Assembly: GCA_020048255.1 (NCBI GenBank)
Contig: JAIFMR010000177.1
Location: 1 to 17,515, forward strand
Length of the DNA: 17,515 nucleotides
Source: Rhodoferax sp.
GTDB lineage: Bacteria; Pseudomonadota; Gammaproteobacteria; Burkholderiales; Burkholderiaceae_C
Reading direction: 5' to 3'
Shown here: positions 7,173 to 15,605 of the stretch, piece after piece
Numbering within the stretch: the first letter of the stretch is position 1
Layout of the letters: every line of letters begins with the position of its first letter
Translations under genes and position numbers: made by a program
The notes under the pieces: generated by a model
What the model was told of the DNA's origin: nothing
The model's database searches: none
The model's input: the letters and a program-made list of their open reading frames with translations, nothing else

Positions 7173-8813
7173 TCAGCGTATCACCGCAGTTCCAGGCTCA
7201 AAGTCAGCTGATTTAAGCGGATTGTGCTTAGCGACAAAGGCACGCAAAACGTCGGCATCGACAAACCCGGTGTTGACAAAGCTGGCGTGATGGCTCAACT
7301 TGGGGTAGCCATCACCGCCAGCAGCCTGAAAGTTGTTAACAGCCAATTTGTAGGTTTTAGCCATATCCATAGGAACACCCGCCACACGCACTTTGGTGGG
7401 CTGTCCGGCAATGACTTCGAGTTCAACCCCAGCAAATTGCGCAAAGCCACCCGATCCGGGGCTCATCTTGACAGCAGCTGCCAGATAAACCATGAGTTCA
7501 TGCCCAGTCAGATCAACCGTGCACACGGTGTTGCCAAACGGATGAACCTTCAACACATCTTTGTAGCTGATCGGCCCCGCAGCGATAGAGTCGCGCACGC
7601 CCCCGGCGTTGACCATGGCGAGGTCAGCTTTGGTTCTGTCCATCATGGCGCGCGCAATCAAAGCACCCAGGTTGGTGGGCTTGGCCCTGACCACGGCGCG
7701 GTCACCTTCCAGGCGTGAATCGGTCTGGCCAATTTGAACGTTGAGCTTGTCTTGGCCAAATTGTTGATAAGGTGTCAGCAAGGCCAGCATGTCAGGGCTT
7801 TCTGCAACAGCGCTGGTGTGGTGCACCAGACTGGTTTTGCCATCGGCACCCTTCACAGATTTTTTGAGATTCACGGGTATCAGCTTGTAAGATAGCAACT
7901 TGAATTCACCTCGACGGTATTCAAAGTCAGCTCGACCCACGTACTTGCCCCATTCATGCGCTTGCACGATCCAGGCTCCATTTTGGCGGTCGGGTTGACA
8001 AGGGCCGCCAGGCACATAGGCTCGATCCAACACGTTTTCAGCTTTCATGCAGGCAGGGTTTTGTGTATGCCCTCCCACCACCAGGTCAATGCCAGGCACG
8101 GCGCGCGCCATCTCCACATCGCCAGCAGCCTGTGTGCCATGCTGACCATTTTCATAGTGTCCCATGTGCGTCACGGCAATGACCAAGTCCACCTGTCGGC
8201 GCAACTCTGGCACCAGTTGGCTTGCTTCAGAAATTGCATTGCGAAACTCAAGTCGCCCGACATTGTCAGGATGGGCCAACTTGCGCGTGTCTTCAGTGGT
8301 CAATCCCATCACGCCCACTTTCAGGCCATCCAGCTCGATTATCTTGTAGGGCGCGAACATGCGTTGGCCGCCCTCATAGATGTTGGCCGACAACATCGGA
8401 AACTGCGCCAATTCGCGTTGCATCTTGAGAACAGACAGCGGCTTGTCAAATTCATGGTTGCCCACTGCCATAGCTTGGTAGCCCAACAGGTTCATTCCCT
8501 TTAAATCCGGTACGGCATCCTGCAAGTCAGACTCAGGCACGCCCGTGTTGACATCGCCGCCATCGAGCAACAGGCTGTAACCACCTTGCGCAGCGACTTC
8601 CTTGCGAATCTGGTCGATCAAGGTTTTGCGGGCGGCCATGCCATATTCGCCATCGCCGTTGCGCCAAAACCGGCCATGGTGGTCGTTGGTGTGCATCACC
8701 GTCACACGGTAGGTTTTGTCATCATGTCGTCCTTGTGGTGGGGGCAACGCGCACCCAGACAACACGCCAAGCATGAGCAATGTCAACAAAACTGGTTTCA
8801 ATTTTTTTAACAT
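7173..8813 (-). CDS. ushA: UshA-type 5'-nucleotidase / UDP-sugar hydrolase, lipoprotein form
   Basis: This 546-residue enzyme hydrolyses extracytoplasmic nucleotides and UDP-sugars to nucleosides, phosphate and sugar phosphate, feeding salvage. The N-terminal metallophosphatase domain has HTNDHHG with Asp44 and His46, GGDVNTG with Asp87, GNHEFD with Asn119 and His120, then THMGHY and VGGHTQ. The C-terminal nucleotidase domain includes GGVRDSI, HPFGN and NFQAAGGDGYP. These match E. coli UshA closely. The start at 8813 is chosen over an upstream frame extension to 8921. It gives a signal peptide with lipobox LSGC (Cys21) and is preceded by AAGGGG 8 bases upstream. E. coli UshA is a soluble periplasmic protein, so a lipid anchor here is a difference. 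The gene follows the aminotransferase by 52 bases and is probably co-transcribed. Confidence 0.93.
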   Translation of the reverse strand: MLKKLKPVLLTLLMLGVLSGCALPPPQGRHDDKTYRVTVMHTNDHHGRFWRNGDGEYGMAARKTLIDQIRKEVAAQGGYSLLLDGGDVNTGVPESDLQDAVPDLKGMNLLGYQAMAVGNHEFDKPLSVLKMQRELAQFPMLSANIYEGGQRMFAPYKIIELDGLKVGVMGLTTEDTRKLAHPDNVGRLEFRNAISEASQLVPELRRQVDLVIAVTHMGHYENGQHGTQAAGDVEMARAVPGIDLVVGGHTQNPACMKAENVLDRAYVPGGPCQPDRQNGAWIVQAHEWGKYVGRADFEYRRGEFKLLSYKLIPVNLKKSVKGADGKTSLVHHTSAVAESPDMLALLTPYQQFGQDKLNVQIGQTDSRLEGDRAVVRAKPTNLGALIARAMMDRTKADLAMVNAGGVRDSIAAGPISYKDVLKVHPFGNTVCTVDLTGHELMVYLAAAVKMSPGSGGFAQFAGVELEVIAGQPTKVRVAGVPMDMAKTYKLAVNNFQAAGGDGYPKLSHHASFVNTGFVDADVLRAFVAKHNPLKSADFEPGTAVIR

Positions 8814-8821
8814 ATGAATCG

Positions 8822-8827
8822 CCCCTT
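8822..8827 (-). promoter_or_regulatory. Shine-Dalgarno that decides the ushA start
   Basis: AAGGGG on the minus strand lies 8 bases before the ATG at 8813. It supports that ATG, which begins a clear lipoprotein signal peptide, over the longer frame that overlaps the aminotransferase gene. Confidence 0.6.
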
Positions 8828-8865
8828 TCAGTGGGACAGTGGGTGAGGCGTTGGACCTCAGACCG

Positions 8866-10017
8866 TTAAAGAGTCTGCAACTTGGCCAGAGCGAGCTTGA
8901 GTGTGTCCGTCTTTTTGGCAAAGCAAAAACGAATCACATGTTGATCAAAGTTGTTGCCATAAAACGCCGACAGGGGAATGGCCGCGACGCCCACTTCCGA
9001 TGTCAGCCACTTGCAAAATTCAGTTTCACTCAATTCACTGACATCCGAGATGTCGACACATTGAAAGTAAGTTCCCTCGCAAGGCATCAGCTTGAAGCGG
9101 GAATTCGACAGCCCAGCGCGAAACAGATCTCGCTTCTCCTGGTAAAAATCTGGCAGAGACCGGTAAGGATGTGCGTCAGTCATGTACTGCGCCAAGCCAT
9201 ATTGAACGGGTGTATTGACCGTAAACACATTGAACTGGTGCACTTTGCGAAACTCATCGGTCAAAGTGGCTGGTGCGGCGACATAACCCACCTTCCAACC
9301 CGTCACGTGGTAGGTTTTGCCAAAGCTTGATATGACAAAAGCACGTTCTGCCAAGCCAGGAAAACGGGACGCACTTTGATGCAGCCGGCCATCAAAAACC
9401 ATGTGCTCATAAACTTCGTCGCTGATGAGCAGCACGTTGGTGGGCGCGAGCAGCTTCTCGAGTTGCCGCATGTCCTGTTCAGACCAGGTCGTCCCGCTCG
9501 GGTTGTGGGGTGAGTTGACGATGATGGCACGCGTGCGGGGTGAAATGGCACTGGCGATCAGATCAAAATCGGGGCGAAATGTACCAGGGGTCAAGGGTAC
9601 CCGCACGGCGATACCGCCTGCCAACTCAATGTTCGGGACATAGCTGTCGTAACAAGGCTCCAGCACAATCACTTCATCTCCCGGATGAACAATGGCCAAG
9701 ATGGCGGTGAAAATCCCTTGTGTGGCCCCTGCCGTGACGGTGATTTCGGTTGTAGCCGAGTAGCTGTATGTGTAGATTGCTTCTATTTTGGAAGCAATCA
9801 TTTCACGCAAGATAGGGACACCTGCCATCGGCGGATACTGGTTCAGGCCTTTTTGCATGGCTTGTGTTACCGCATCCACCAGCAGGGGGTCACAGTTGAA
9901 ATCAGGAAAACCCTGACCCAGGTTCACGGCATTTTTTTCGGTCGCCAACGCCGACATAACTGTAAATATGGTGGTGCCCACATGAGGCAACCTTGAAGTC
10001 AAGGCAGGACTGGACAT
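8866..10017 (-). CDS. ybdL: YbdL-like methionine aminotransferase (PLP, class I/II)
   Basis: This is a 383-residue PLP enzyme of fold type I. E. coli YbdL transaminates methionine (also His and Phe) with 2-oxo acids. Recognisable segments are LPHVGTTIFTVMSALA at the N-terminus, NLGQGFPDF (32-40), TVTAGATQGIF (93-103), NSPHNPSGT (168-176, Asn172), SDEVYEHM (199-206) and the Schiff-base lysine Lys234 in SSFGKTYHVTGWKVGY. The C-terminal FCKWLTSEVGVAAIPLSAFYG also follows YbdL. The ATG at 10017 has no strong ribosome site. The neighbours cysB and cbiX serve sulfur assimilation, consistent with a methionine-related role, though that link is inferred. The closely related kynurenine/glutamine transaminases are alternatives for exact specificity. 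Confidence 0.88.
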   Translation of the reverse strand: MSSPALTSRLPHVGTTIFTVMSALATEKNAVNLGQGFPDFNCDPLLVDAVTQAMQKGLNQYPPMAGVPILREMIASKIEAIYTYSYSATTEITVTAGATQGIFTAILAIVHPGDEVIVLEPCYDSYVPNIELAGGIAVRVPLTPGTFRPDFDLIASAISPRTRAIIVNSPHNPSGTTWSEQDMRQLEKLLAPTNVLLISDEVYEHMVFDGRLHQSASRFPGLAERAFVISSFGKTYHVTGWKVGYVAAPATLTDEFRKVHQFNVFTVNTPVQYGLAQYMTDAHPYRSLPDFYQEKRDLFRAGLSNSRFKLMPCEGTYFQCVDISDVSELSETEFCKWLTSEVGVAAIPLSAFYGNNFDQHVIRFCFAKKTDTLKLALAKLQTL

Positions 10018-10076
10018 GATGAAGGGGCTGTTAAGTAGGAGTAAGAGTAAGAGCTAATCGGATTGAGGGTCTTGCT

Positions 10077-11030
10077 TCAGAGCTCGTAGTCGTTGACCTG
10101 GCCTGTCATGGCCCGGGCGACCAGATGCCGGTCGAGCCGGCTGCTGAGCAATTCCGCAAATTGGTAAACAAAATGGCGAAGGTAGGCTCCGCGCTTGAAG
10201 GCCACACGCGCCACATTTTGACCAAAAAGATGTCCGGCGGGCCGGACCACCAAACCACTTTTGATACCGTCCTCCAGGACATCGCGCACCGACATTTCTG
10301 CAGCGATACCAATGCCCAAGCCCAGGCGGACATAGGTTTTGATCACGTCCGAGTCAATGGCCTCCAAGGCAATGCGCGGTTCCAGGTGACGCGTTGCAAA
10401 CGCATGGTCAATTTTGGTTCGGCCGGTGTAAGAAGGGTGGTAGGTGATCAAAGGCTCCTGGGCGATATCCTCCAGGGTCAAGTGCTCTTTGCCGCAAAAG
10501 GGATGACCAACCGGCAAGACCAGCACATGTTGCCACTCGTAACAGGGCAGCGTGACCAATTCGGTGTAACCGGTCAACGACTCTGTGGCTATGCCGATTT
10601 CAGCCACCTCGTCCAACAGCATGCGGGCGACTTGATCGGGTGAGCCCTGATGCAAACTGATGTTGACTTTGGGAAAGGTCTGGCGCAACTTGGCGACCGG
10701 CTCTGGAAGCACATACCGGGCTTGGGTATGGGTGGTGGCAATGGACAAGGTGCCACTGTCACCCATGCAGTGCTGTTCGCCAATGCGTTTCAGGTTGCCC
10801 ACCTCACGCAAAATAATCTGGATACTGTTGAGCACCTGCTGGCCCGATTCAGTGACCCGCTTCAGACGCTTGCCGTGACGCGCAAAAATCTCGATACCCA
10901 GCTCGTCTTCCAGCTCGATGATGGCTTTGGAAACACCGGGTTGCGAGGTGTGAAGCGCTTTGGCAGCCTCGGTCAAATTGAGGTCGCGCCGCACGGCCTC
11001 TTGAACAAAGCGAAATTGGTGCAAATTCAT
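10077..11030 (-). CDS. cysB: CysB-type LysR-family regulator of sulfur assimilation
   Basis: CysB activates cysteine-biosynthesis genes in response to N- or O-acetylserine and is antagonised by sulfate or sulfide. The 317-residue protein has the LysR helix-turn-helix at about 18-45 (LTEAAKALHTSQPGVSKAI). The effector domain carries CysB hallmarks: TTHTQARY with Thr100, Thr102 and Gln103, LHQGSP (126-131), AIATE (147-151), Thr202, and SDVIKTYVRLGLGIGI. The sulfate-contacting threonines described for Klebsiella CysB fall at the same numbers. In enterobacteria the paralogue Cbl shares these features, but only one copy is seen here. The gene starts 25 bases after cbiX ends, on the same strand, so it is probably co-transcribed. 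No CysB target genes (cysI, cysD and others) lie in the window. Confidence 0.93.
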   Translation of the reverse strand: MNLHQFRFVQEAVRRDLNLTEAAKALHTSQPGVSKAIIELEDELGIEIFARHGKRLKRVTESGQQVLNSIQIILREVGNLKRIGEQHCMGDSGTLSIATTHTQARYVLPEPVAKLRQTFPKVNISLHQGSPDQVARMLLDEVAEIGIATESLTGYTELVTLPCYEWQHVLVLPVGHPFCGKEHLTLEDIAQEPLITYHPSYTGRTKIDHAFATRHLEPRIALEAIDSDVIKTYVRLGLGIGIAAEMSVRDVLEDGIKSGLVVRPAGHLFGQNVARVAFKRGAYLRHFVYQFAELLSSRLDRHLVARAMTGQVNDYEL

Positions 11031-11055
11031 CGGCTATCTCAACAAAAAGGCCATC

Positions 11056-11412
11056 TCAGGACATGGCCACTTGTGCCAGCATCTCAATGACCTGCGTTTG
11101 TTCACCCACTGAGGGTTTGAGTTGAAACTCAATCTGAGGGTGGGCAGCGCGCAACTCTTCGACCAGCACGGGCATGTCCTCTCTGGCATGCCGGCCCACT
11201 CCCAAAAACATGGGAACAATAACAATATGGGTGACTCCCAAGGCGGCAAGCTCCGCGGCGACTGTGCTCAGATCCGGCAAAGTCAGCTCCAAAAAAGCAC
11301 ACCTTACATGCGAGTGAGGCGCAGACTCCCGCATGCATTGAGCCACTTTGTCCATGGGAACGCGCCACAGCGGGTCTCGTGAGCCGTGGGCAAAAAGAAT
11401 GGTTGCTCTCAT
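11056..11412 (-). CDS. cbiX: Sirohydrochlorin chelatase, short CbiX/SirB type
   Basis: This 118-residue single-domain chelatase inserts Fe2+ (siroheme) or Co2+ (cobalamin) into sirohydrochlorin. It begins MRATILFAHGSRDPLW, with the metal-binding His9 in AHGSRD. The second conserved histidine is His75 in VPMFLGVGRHAREDMP. Length matches the small CbiX(S) proteins that act as homodimers. The ATG at 11412 is chosen because the family starts here; the frame remains open further upstream into lptG (to 11712), but that sequence is low-complexity Thr/Ser and then antiparallel to nothing known. The neighbour cysB suggests that siroheme for sulfite reductase is the main product. Iron rather than cobalt specificity is inference from context. 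Confidence 0.9.
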   Translation of the reverse strand: MRATILFAHGSRDPLWRVPMDKVAQCMRESAPHSHVRCAFLELTLPDLSTVAAELAALGVTHIVIVPMFLGVGRHAREDMPVLVEELRAAHPQIEFQLKPSVGEQTQVIEMLAQVAMS

Positions 11413-11471
11413 GAATGGTCTTTCAGTGATTGTGGTGGAAGTTGTGGAAGTGGGCGCACGGGTGTCAGCTT

Positions 11472-12578
11472 CTATCGCCGCAGCACCAACCAGGTAAAGG
11501 CGGTCAACGATAACAAGGAGTAAATCAGACCAGGTAGCGCAGCTGTCAGCCAGGGCTGCCAGTTTTGCAGGTTCCCGATATACCCAAACACATTGTTCAG
11601 CAAAAAGAAGCTGATTCCGGCGAGAACGCCCCCAAAAACATAGGTGGTGATACCGCCAGACCTGAAATGCAGATACGCGAAGGGCAGGGCCAGGACCACC
11701 ATCACCAGGCAACTGAGCGGATAAAACACCTTCTTCCAGAATTCAATTTCGTAGCGCTGTGCCGACTGCGCATTGTTTTGCAGATGCTGTATGTACTGAA
11801 ACAAATCGACCGTGTTCATGCGTTCAGGTTTCAGCAATGCGGCTGAAATCATTTCAGCACTGATGTGGTTGGGCCACCGTAGGGTTGGGGCATGAATACG
11901 TTCAATCTGGGCGCTGGAACTGTTGGTGGTGACAAATTCGGTTCGACTGACCTGGTTGAGCATCCAAGCGTCATCGTCCTGAATCACCGCCGACTCGCTC
12001 TGCGTCATGGAGGCCAACAGTCCTCGGTTATCAAATTCAAAGATACGCACACTGCGGAGACTTCCGTCTGAAGCCAGTTCGCCCACATTCACGGCATAAG
12101 TTCCGTACGCCTGCTTTTCTTTGAGCCAGGCACCGGTTTGTCCGATCGTGATTCGCCCGGTGTACCTGGCCTTGAGCAGCTGGGCCGTGCGGTCCGCCAG
12201 AGGGGAGGCGTAGTCACCAATCACAAACGTCAACATAACAAAACCCAAACCCAACACCAGCAGAGTTCGAAGAGCCCGCCAGGGGTCCAATCCGCTGGTG
12301 CGCAAGATGGTGTACTCCGAACTTTGAGCCAATCTCGCCATGACAAAAATGGTGCCAATCAAAACCGCAATGGGCATCAATTCATAGAGGTGACTCGGTA
12401 CCATCAAGGCAACATATGACAAAGCATGGATCAATTTGTAGCCGGTGGCTGCATGACGCCCGACCGACTGCACTTCTTCAACAAAGTCAAAGAAAAAAAA
12501 CAGCGAAAGAAAACCCAGGGTAACGAAAGCCACCGCACTGATGACCTCGCCATAAATGAGTCGGCGCAGCGTCTTCAA
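11472..12578 (-). CDS. lptG: LPS export ABC transporter permease LptG
   Basis: LptG pairs with LptF and two LptB ATPases to extract lipopolysaccharide from the inner membrane and pass it to LptC-LptA-LptD. The 368-residue protein begins MKTLRRLIYGEVISAV. It has three N-terminal membrane helices (about 13-33, 55-80, 104-122) with the coupling segment SSEYTILRTSGLDPW between the second and third. A periplasmic beta-jellyroll region (about 130-275) follows, then three C-terminal helices (about 286-304, 311-333, 343-364). Its ATG overlaps the lptF stop by 4 bases (ATGA), so the two are translationally coupled. The coding order lptF-lptG is the usual one. Confidence 0.95.
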   Translation of the reverse strand: MKTLRRLIYGEVISAVAFVTLGFLSLFFFFDFVEEVQSVGRHAATGYKLIHALSYVALMVPSHLYELMPIAVLIGTIFVMARLAQSSEYTILRTSGLDPWRALRTLLVLGLGFVMLTFVIGDYASPLADRTAQLLKARYTGRITIGQTGAWLKEKQAYGTYAVNVGELASDGSLRSVRIFEFDNRGLLASMTQSESAVIQDDDAWMLNQVSRTEFVTTNSSSAQIERIHAPTLRWPNHISAEMISAALLKPERMNTVDLFQYIQHLQNNAQSAQRYEIEFWKKVFYPLSCLVMVVLALPFAYLHFRSGGITTYVFGGVLAGISFFLLNNVFGYIGNLQNWQPWLTAALPGLIYSLLSLTAFTWLVLRR

Positions 12579-13684
12579 AGCGCTACCTTTTGAGTATTTG
12601 TCTTGGGTGCAAGCAAATTTTGCCAGCGCCAGTTGTGATGCCCCTTGATCAGTGCGAGTGTGGCCAGAATAAAAACACTGCCATGCAGAGCCAGCATATA
12701 GGCCATGAGGCCTAACTTACCCGAGGCAATCCAGTTTTGACCCAAATTCAACAAGTTGTAATAAACCACAAACGTGAAAAGTGCAAAGATGAGGTTGACA
12801 CTTTTATTGACTCTAGGGTTCACACTGGAAACGGCCACCCCAATCAAAACGAAGTTGAACGCGGCAAACATCAAGCCCAAACGCCAGGAGAGTTCGCCCA
12901 GACCGTTTGGCGTCAGATTTTTGATCAAATCAGCTGTGGGCAAGGTGTTCACCGGGCTGACATCGACAACGTTGGGTAAGCTGGAACTGATTCGGGAGCC
13001 ATAGACTTCAAACTCGCTGATCTTTAAATCTGTGGTGCCAATCACACTTTCAAGACGTTGACCATTTTTGAGCATGAGAAACTGCCCTTGCGGCAGCATC
13101 TCTACGCGTCCACTTTGCGCCGAGGTCACCGATTCTTTGCCACGTTCGGTTGAGGCAATAAAAACATTCGTGCCCGATGCCTGTCCGCTTGTGTTCTTCT
13201 CTACAAAGAAGACGCGTGCGCCGTTGCCTGACTCTTGAAATTGACCCGGTTCGATGCGCTCCAGGTCACCTCTGCGTTCATACTGGACCTTCAAATCCTC
13301 GATGCGTTGGTTGGTCCAAGGCAGGACGAACAGGGCCAGGGTCGCCACCACGGTAAATATGGGCCAGGCAAATCGCATCAACGGCCCTATCAGCGCCAGA
13401 ACACCTTTCCCGCTGCAAAACCAGATTACCATCTCACTGTCACGGTACATGCGTGACAACGAGGCAATAACAGCAATGAACATGCTCATGGTGAGCAATG
13501 TGGGCATGTAAGCAAGCACGGTATAACCCATGACTTGAGTCACATCAGATGGGTTAAAGTTGCCGCGCGATGCCTGACCGAGTGTGCGAATCAGCGTCAT
13601 GGTCATCACCACGGTGACGAGCACGACCAGCGTCGCACCAAAACTTCGGGACAGCTCTTTGCGTAAAGAAGATTGAAACAACAT
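12575..13684 (-). CDS. lptF: LPS export ABC transporter permease LptF
   Basis: LptF is the other transmembrane half of the LptB2FG lipopolysaccharide extractor. Using the ATG at 13684 the protein is 369 residues and starts MLFQSSLRKELSRSFGATLV, which is typical of the family. An in-frame TTG at 13705 would add seven residues but lies only two bases from pepA. There are three N-terminal helices (about 14-33, 52-76, 98-122) with the coupling segment SRMYRDSEMVIWFCSG, a periplasmic jellyroll (about 125-260), and three C-terminal helices. No Shine-Dalgarno is visible before the ATG; the bases there are the complement of the pepA leader. Only 23 bases separate it from divergent pepA, so its promoter must lie inside pepA or the mRNA is nearly leaderless. 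Confidence 0.94.
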   Translation of the reverse strand: MLFQSSLRKELSRSFGATLVVLVTVVMTMTLIRTLGQASRGNFNPSDVTQVMGYTVLAYMPTLLTMSMFIAVIASLSRMYRDSEMVIWFCSGKGVLALIGPLMRFAWPIFTVVATLALFVLPWTNQRIEDLKVQYERRGDLERIEPGQFQESGNGARVFFVEKNTSGQASGTNVFIASTERGKESVTSAQSGRVEMLPQGQFLMLKNGQRLESVIGTTDLKISEFEVYGSRISSSLPNVVDVSPVNTLPTADLIKNLTPNGLGELSWRLGLMFAAFNFVLIGVAVSSVNPRVNKSVNLIFALFTFVVYYNLLNLGQNWIASGKLGLMAYMLALHGSVFILATLALIKGHHNWRWQNLLAPKTNTQKVAL

Positions 13685-13707
13685 GGTGAACAAGGAAAAC
13701 CGCAATT

Positions 13708-15162
13708 ATGAACTTTGAACTTAAAGCCTTGAATACGAGTGTCTTGATCAATGAAAAAACTGATGCATTGGTCGTGTTCTTAACGTCTGCCTTTAAACCT
13801 GGCAAAGACGTTCTCTCAACGCTGATCACCAAGGTCATGAAGGCGGGTGATCTGGCATCCAAGGCGGGTGAAGCACTGGATATCTATCGGCCTGCTGGGC
13901 TCACTTGCAGTCGCTTGGTGTTGGTTCACGTTGGGGATGGCGCCGCGAAAGATGTCCGAAAGGCAGTGGCGACAGCGGTGTCCACGGCCAAGGCGGCTAA
14001 GCCGCGGCACATGACTTTATGTTTTCTTCACAATCCGCCACCGCAAGTGATGCGCGTTGCCGTCACTTCTTTTGCCGAAGCCAGTTATGTCTACACCACC
14101 ACCAAGACAAAGGCGGAGGGGCGGTCCATACAAAGTGCTGCCTTTATGGTGCCTGATGAGCTTTCCTTGCGCTCGGAATTTGAGCGGGCGGTTGCAACAG
14201 TCAAAGGGGTTGAACTGGCGAAAGAATGGGGTAATCGGCCAGCCAACCACGCAACGCCAACGCACATTGCACAGGCAGCACGCGCGTTGGCCAAGTTGCC
14301 ACACATCAAGTGCGAAGTTTTAGGCCCCAAAGAGGTGGCCAAACTGGGGATGGGTGCTTTCCAGGCTGTCGCTCAGGGTTCTGAGGAGCCTTTGCGCTTC
14401 ATTGTTTTGCACTACCACGGTGCAGCCAAGAGCTTGGCACCAGTGGTCTTGGTGGGCAAAGGGATCACCTTCGATAGTGGTGGCATTTCGATCAAACCCG
14501 CTGCCGAAATGGACGAGATGAAGTTTGATATGTGTGGCGCGGCCAGTGTTTTGGGCGTTTTTCGTGCCTTGGCAGAGCTACAACCTGACATGAATGTCGT
14601 TGGATTGATTCCTGCCTGCGAGAACCTGCTGAGTGGTCGTTCGGTCAAGCCCGGCGATGTGGTGACAAGCATGAGCGGCCAGACGATCGAGATCCTCAAT
14701 ACCGACGCAGAAGGGCGCCTGGTGTTGTGTGACGCACTGACGTATGCCGAGCGTTTCAAACCGCGTGCCGTGGTGGACATCGCCACACTGACGGGGGCCT
14801 GTGTGGTTGCTCTGGGGGGGGTGCGCAGCGGCTTTTTTTCAAATGATGAGGCACTGTCTGCCACCTTGCTGGCCGCGGGTGACTCATCTCAGGACTTGTG
14901 CTGGCAGATGCCGTTGGACGATGACTATGCAGAAGGGTTGAAAACCAGTTTTGCGGATGTGGCCAATGTGGCAGGACGTGCCGGTGGTGCCATTACTGCA
15001 GCCAAATTTTTGCAACGTTTTGTGGGCAAGAGCCCTTGGGCACACCTTGATATTGCCGGTACAGCATGGAAAAGCGGTGCCGCAAAAGGCGCCACAGGGC
15101 GACCAGTTGGTTTGTTGGTGGATTGCTTGATGCAACTTGGTCAACAAGCCAAATCACAGTGA
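13708..15162 (+). CDS. pepA: Leucyl aminopeptidase PepA (M17 family)
   Basis: This is a 484-residue cytoplasmic hexameric metallopeptidase that removes N-terminal residues, preferring Leu. The two-metal active site is complete: Lys251, Asp256, Lys263, Asp274, Asp333 and Glu335, plus Arg337, with the signature NTDAEGRL at 331-338. These correspond to E. coli PepA residues shifted by 19. The variable N-terminal domain (about 1-150) is present. In E. coli PepA also binds DNA at cer/xer sites and carAB; whether this one does cannot be told. The start has AAGGA about 11 bases upstream. Its stop overlaps the holC GTG start by four bases (GTGA). A run of eight G (14814-14821) occurs in frame at the codons for LGGV. 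Confidence 0.95.
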   Translation: MNFELKALNTSVLINEKTDALVVFLTSAFKPGKDVLSTLITKVMKAGDLASKAGEALDIYRPAGLTCSRLVLVHVGDGAAKDVRKAVATAVSTAKAAKPRHMTLCFLHNPPPQVMRVAVTSFAEASYVYTTTKTKAEGRSIQSAAFMVPDELSLRSEFERAVATVKGVELAKEWGNRPANHATPTHIAQAARALAKLPHIKCEVLGPKEVAKLGMGAFQAVAQGSEEPLRFIVLHYHGAAKSLAPVVLVGKGITFDSGGISIKPAAEMDEMKFDMCGAASVLGVFRALAELQPDMNVVGLIPACENLLSGRSVKPGDVVTSMSGQTIEILNTDAEGRLVLCDALTYAERFKPRAVVDIATLTGACVVALGGVRSGFFSNDEALSATLLAAGDSSQDLCWQMPLDDDYAEGLKTSFADVANVAGRAGGAITAAKFLQRFVGKSPWAHLDIAGTAWKSGAAKGATGRPVGLLVDCLMQLGQQAKSQ

Positions 15163-15605
15163 CCACGGTTGCCTTCCACTTCAACGTGTTGGATCGATTG
15201 GCTTACACGTGTCGTCTGCTACGCAAAGCTGTGGCGGGTGGCGTAAAGGTGGTCGTTAACGGATCGAGCGAGACCTTGTCACAGCTCGATCGTGACCTTT
15301 GGACGTTTTCTAGCACTGATTTTGTGACGCATTGCCTTTTAGAAGTTTCAACAACAGATGTTGCGGCTCGATCGGCAGTGTTGTTGTCTGAATCCACTCA
15401 ATTCACTCAATTCACTCCCCATGTGGATGTGCTGCTGAACTTGGGCGACATGATTCCAGAGAATTTCGAGCGATTTGATCGTGTGATAGAAGTGGTAGGC
15501 AAAGAGGTCGACGATAAGCGCTCAGCACGATTGCGGTGGAAGCATTATTCCCAAGCTGGAATCCCCCTCGTCCGGCACGACATGGATCAAAAAATAGTTT
15601 CATGA
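15159..15605 (+). CDS. holC: DNA polymerase III chi subunit HolC
   Basis: HolC (chi) links the clamp loader to single-stranded DNA-binding protein, in complex with psi (HolD). The 148-residue protein begins with GTG (VTTVAFHFNVLDRLAY), overlapping the pepA stop by four bases. Recognisable features are RLLRKAVAGGVKVVVNG (about 19-35), DRDLWTF (44-50), DVLLNLGD (90-97) and the C-terminal RWKHYSQAGIPL, comparable to RYKAYRVAGF in E. coli HolC; the length (147 in E. coli) agrees. The pepA-holC order is standard in proteobacteria. A longer frame from 15066 is rejected because it would overlap pepA by almost 100 bases. An in-frame 9-base tandem repeat at 15396-15417 encodes TQFTQFT. Confidence 0.88.
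   Translation: MTTVAFHFNVLDRLAYTCRLLRKAVAGGVKVVVNGSSETLSQLDRDLWTFSSTDFVTHCLLEVSTTDVAARSAVLLSESTQFTQFTPHVDVLLNLGDMIPENFERFDRVIEVVGKEVDDKRSARLRWKHYSQAGIPLVRHDMDQKIVS

Noticed and set aside
11422..11466. A His-rich stretch (AHFHNFHHNH) readable just upstream of cbiX, tempting as a metal-responsive leader peptide
   Set aside because: The frame is closed by stops on both sides and contains no ATG, GTG or TTG, so it cannot be translated as a peptide.
11413..11712. Upstream extension of the cbiX frame into lptG
   Set aside because: CbiX family proteins start at the MRATILFAHG segment; the extension overlaps lptG and is low-complexity.
13685..13705. TTG start for lptF seven codons upstream
   Set aside because: A rare start codon two bases from pepA with no ribosome site; the ATG at 13684 begins the usual family N-terminus.
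15066..15158. Longer start for holC inside pepA
   Set aside because: It would overlap pepA by 97 bases, and the added residues do not resemble HolC; the GTG at 15159 gives the normal length.
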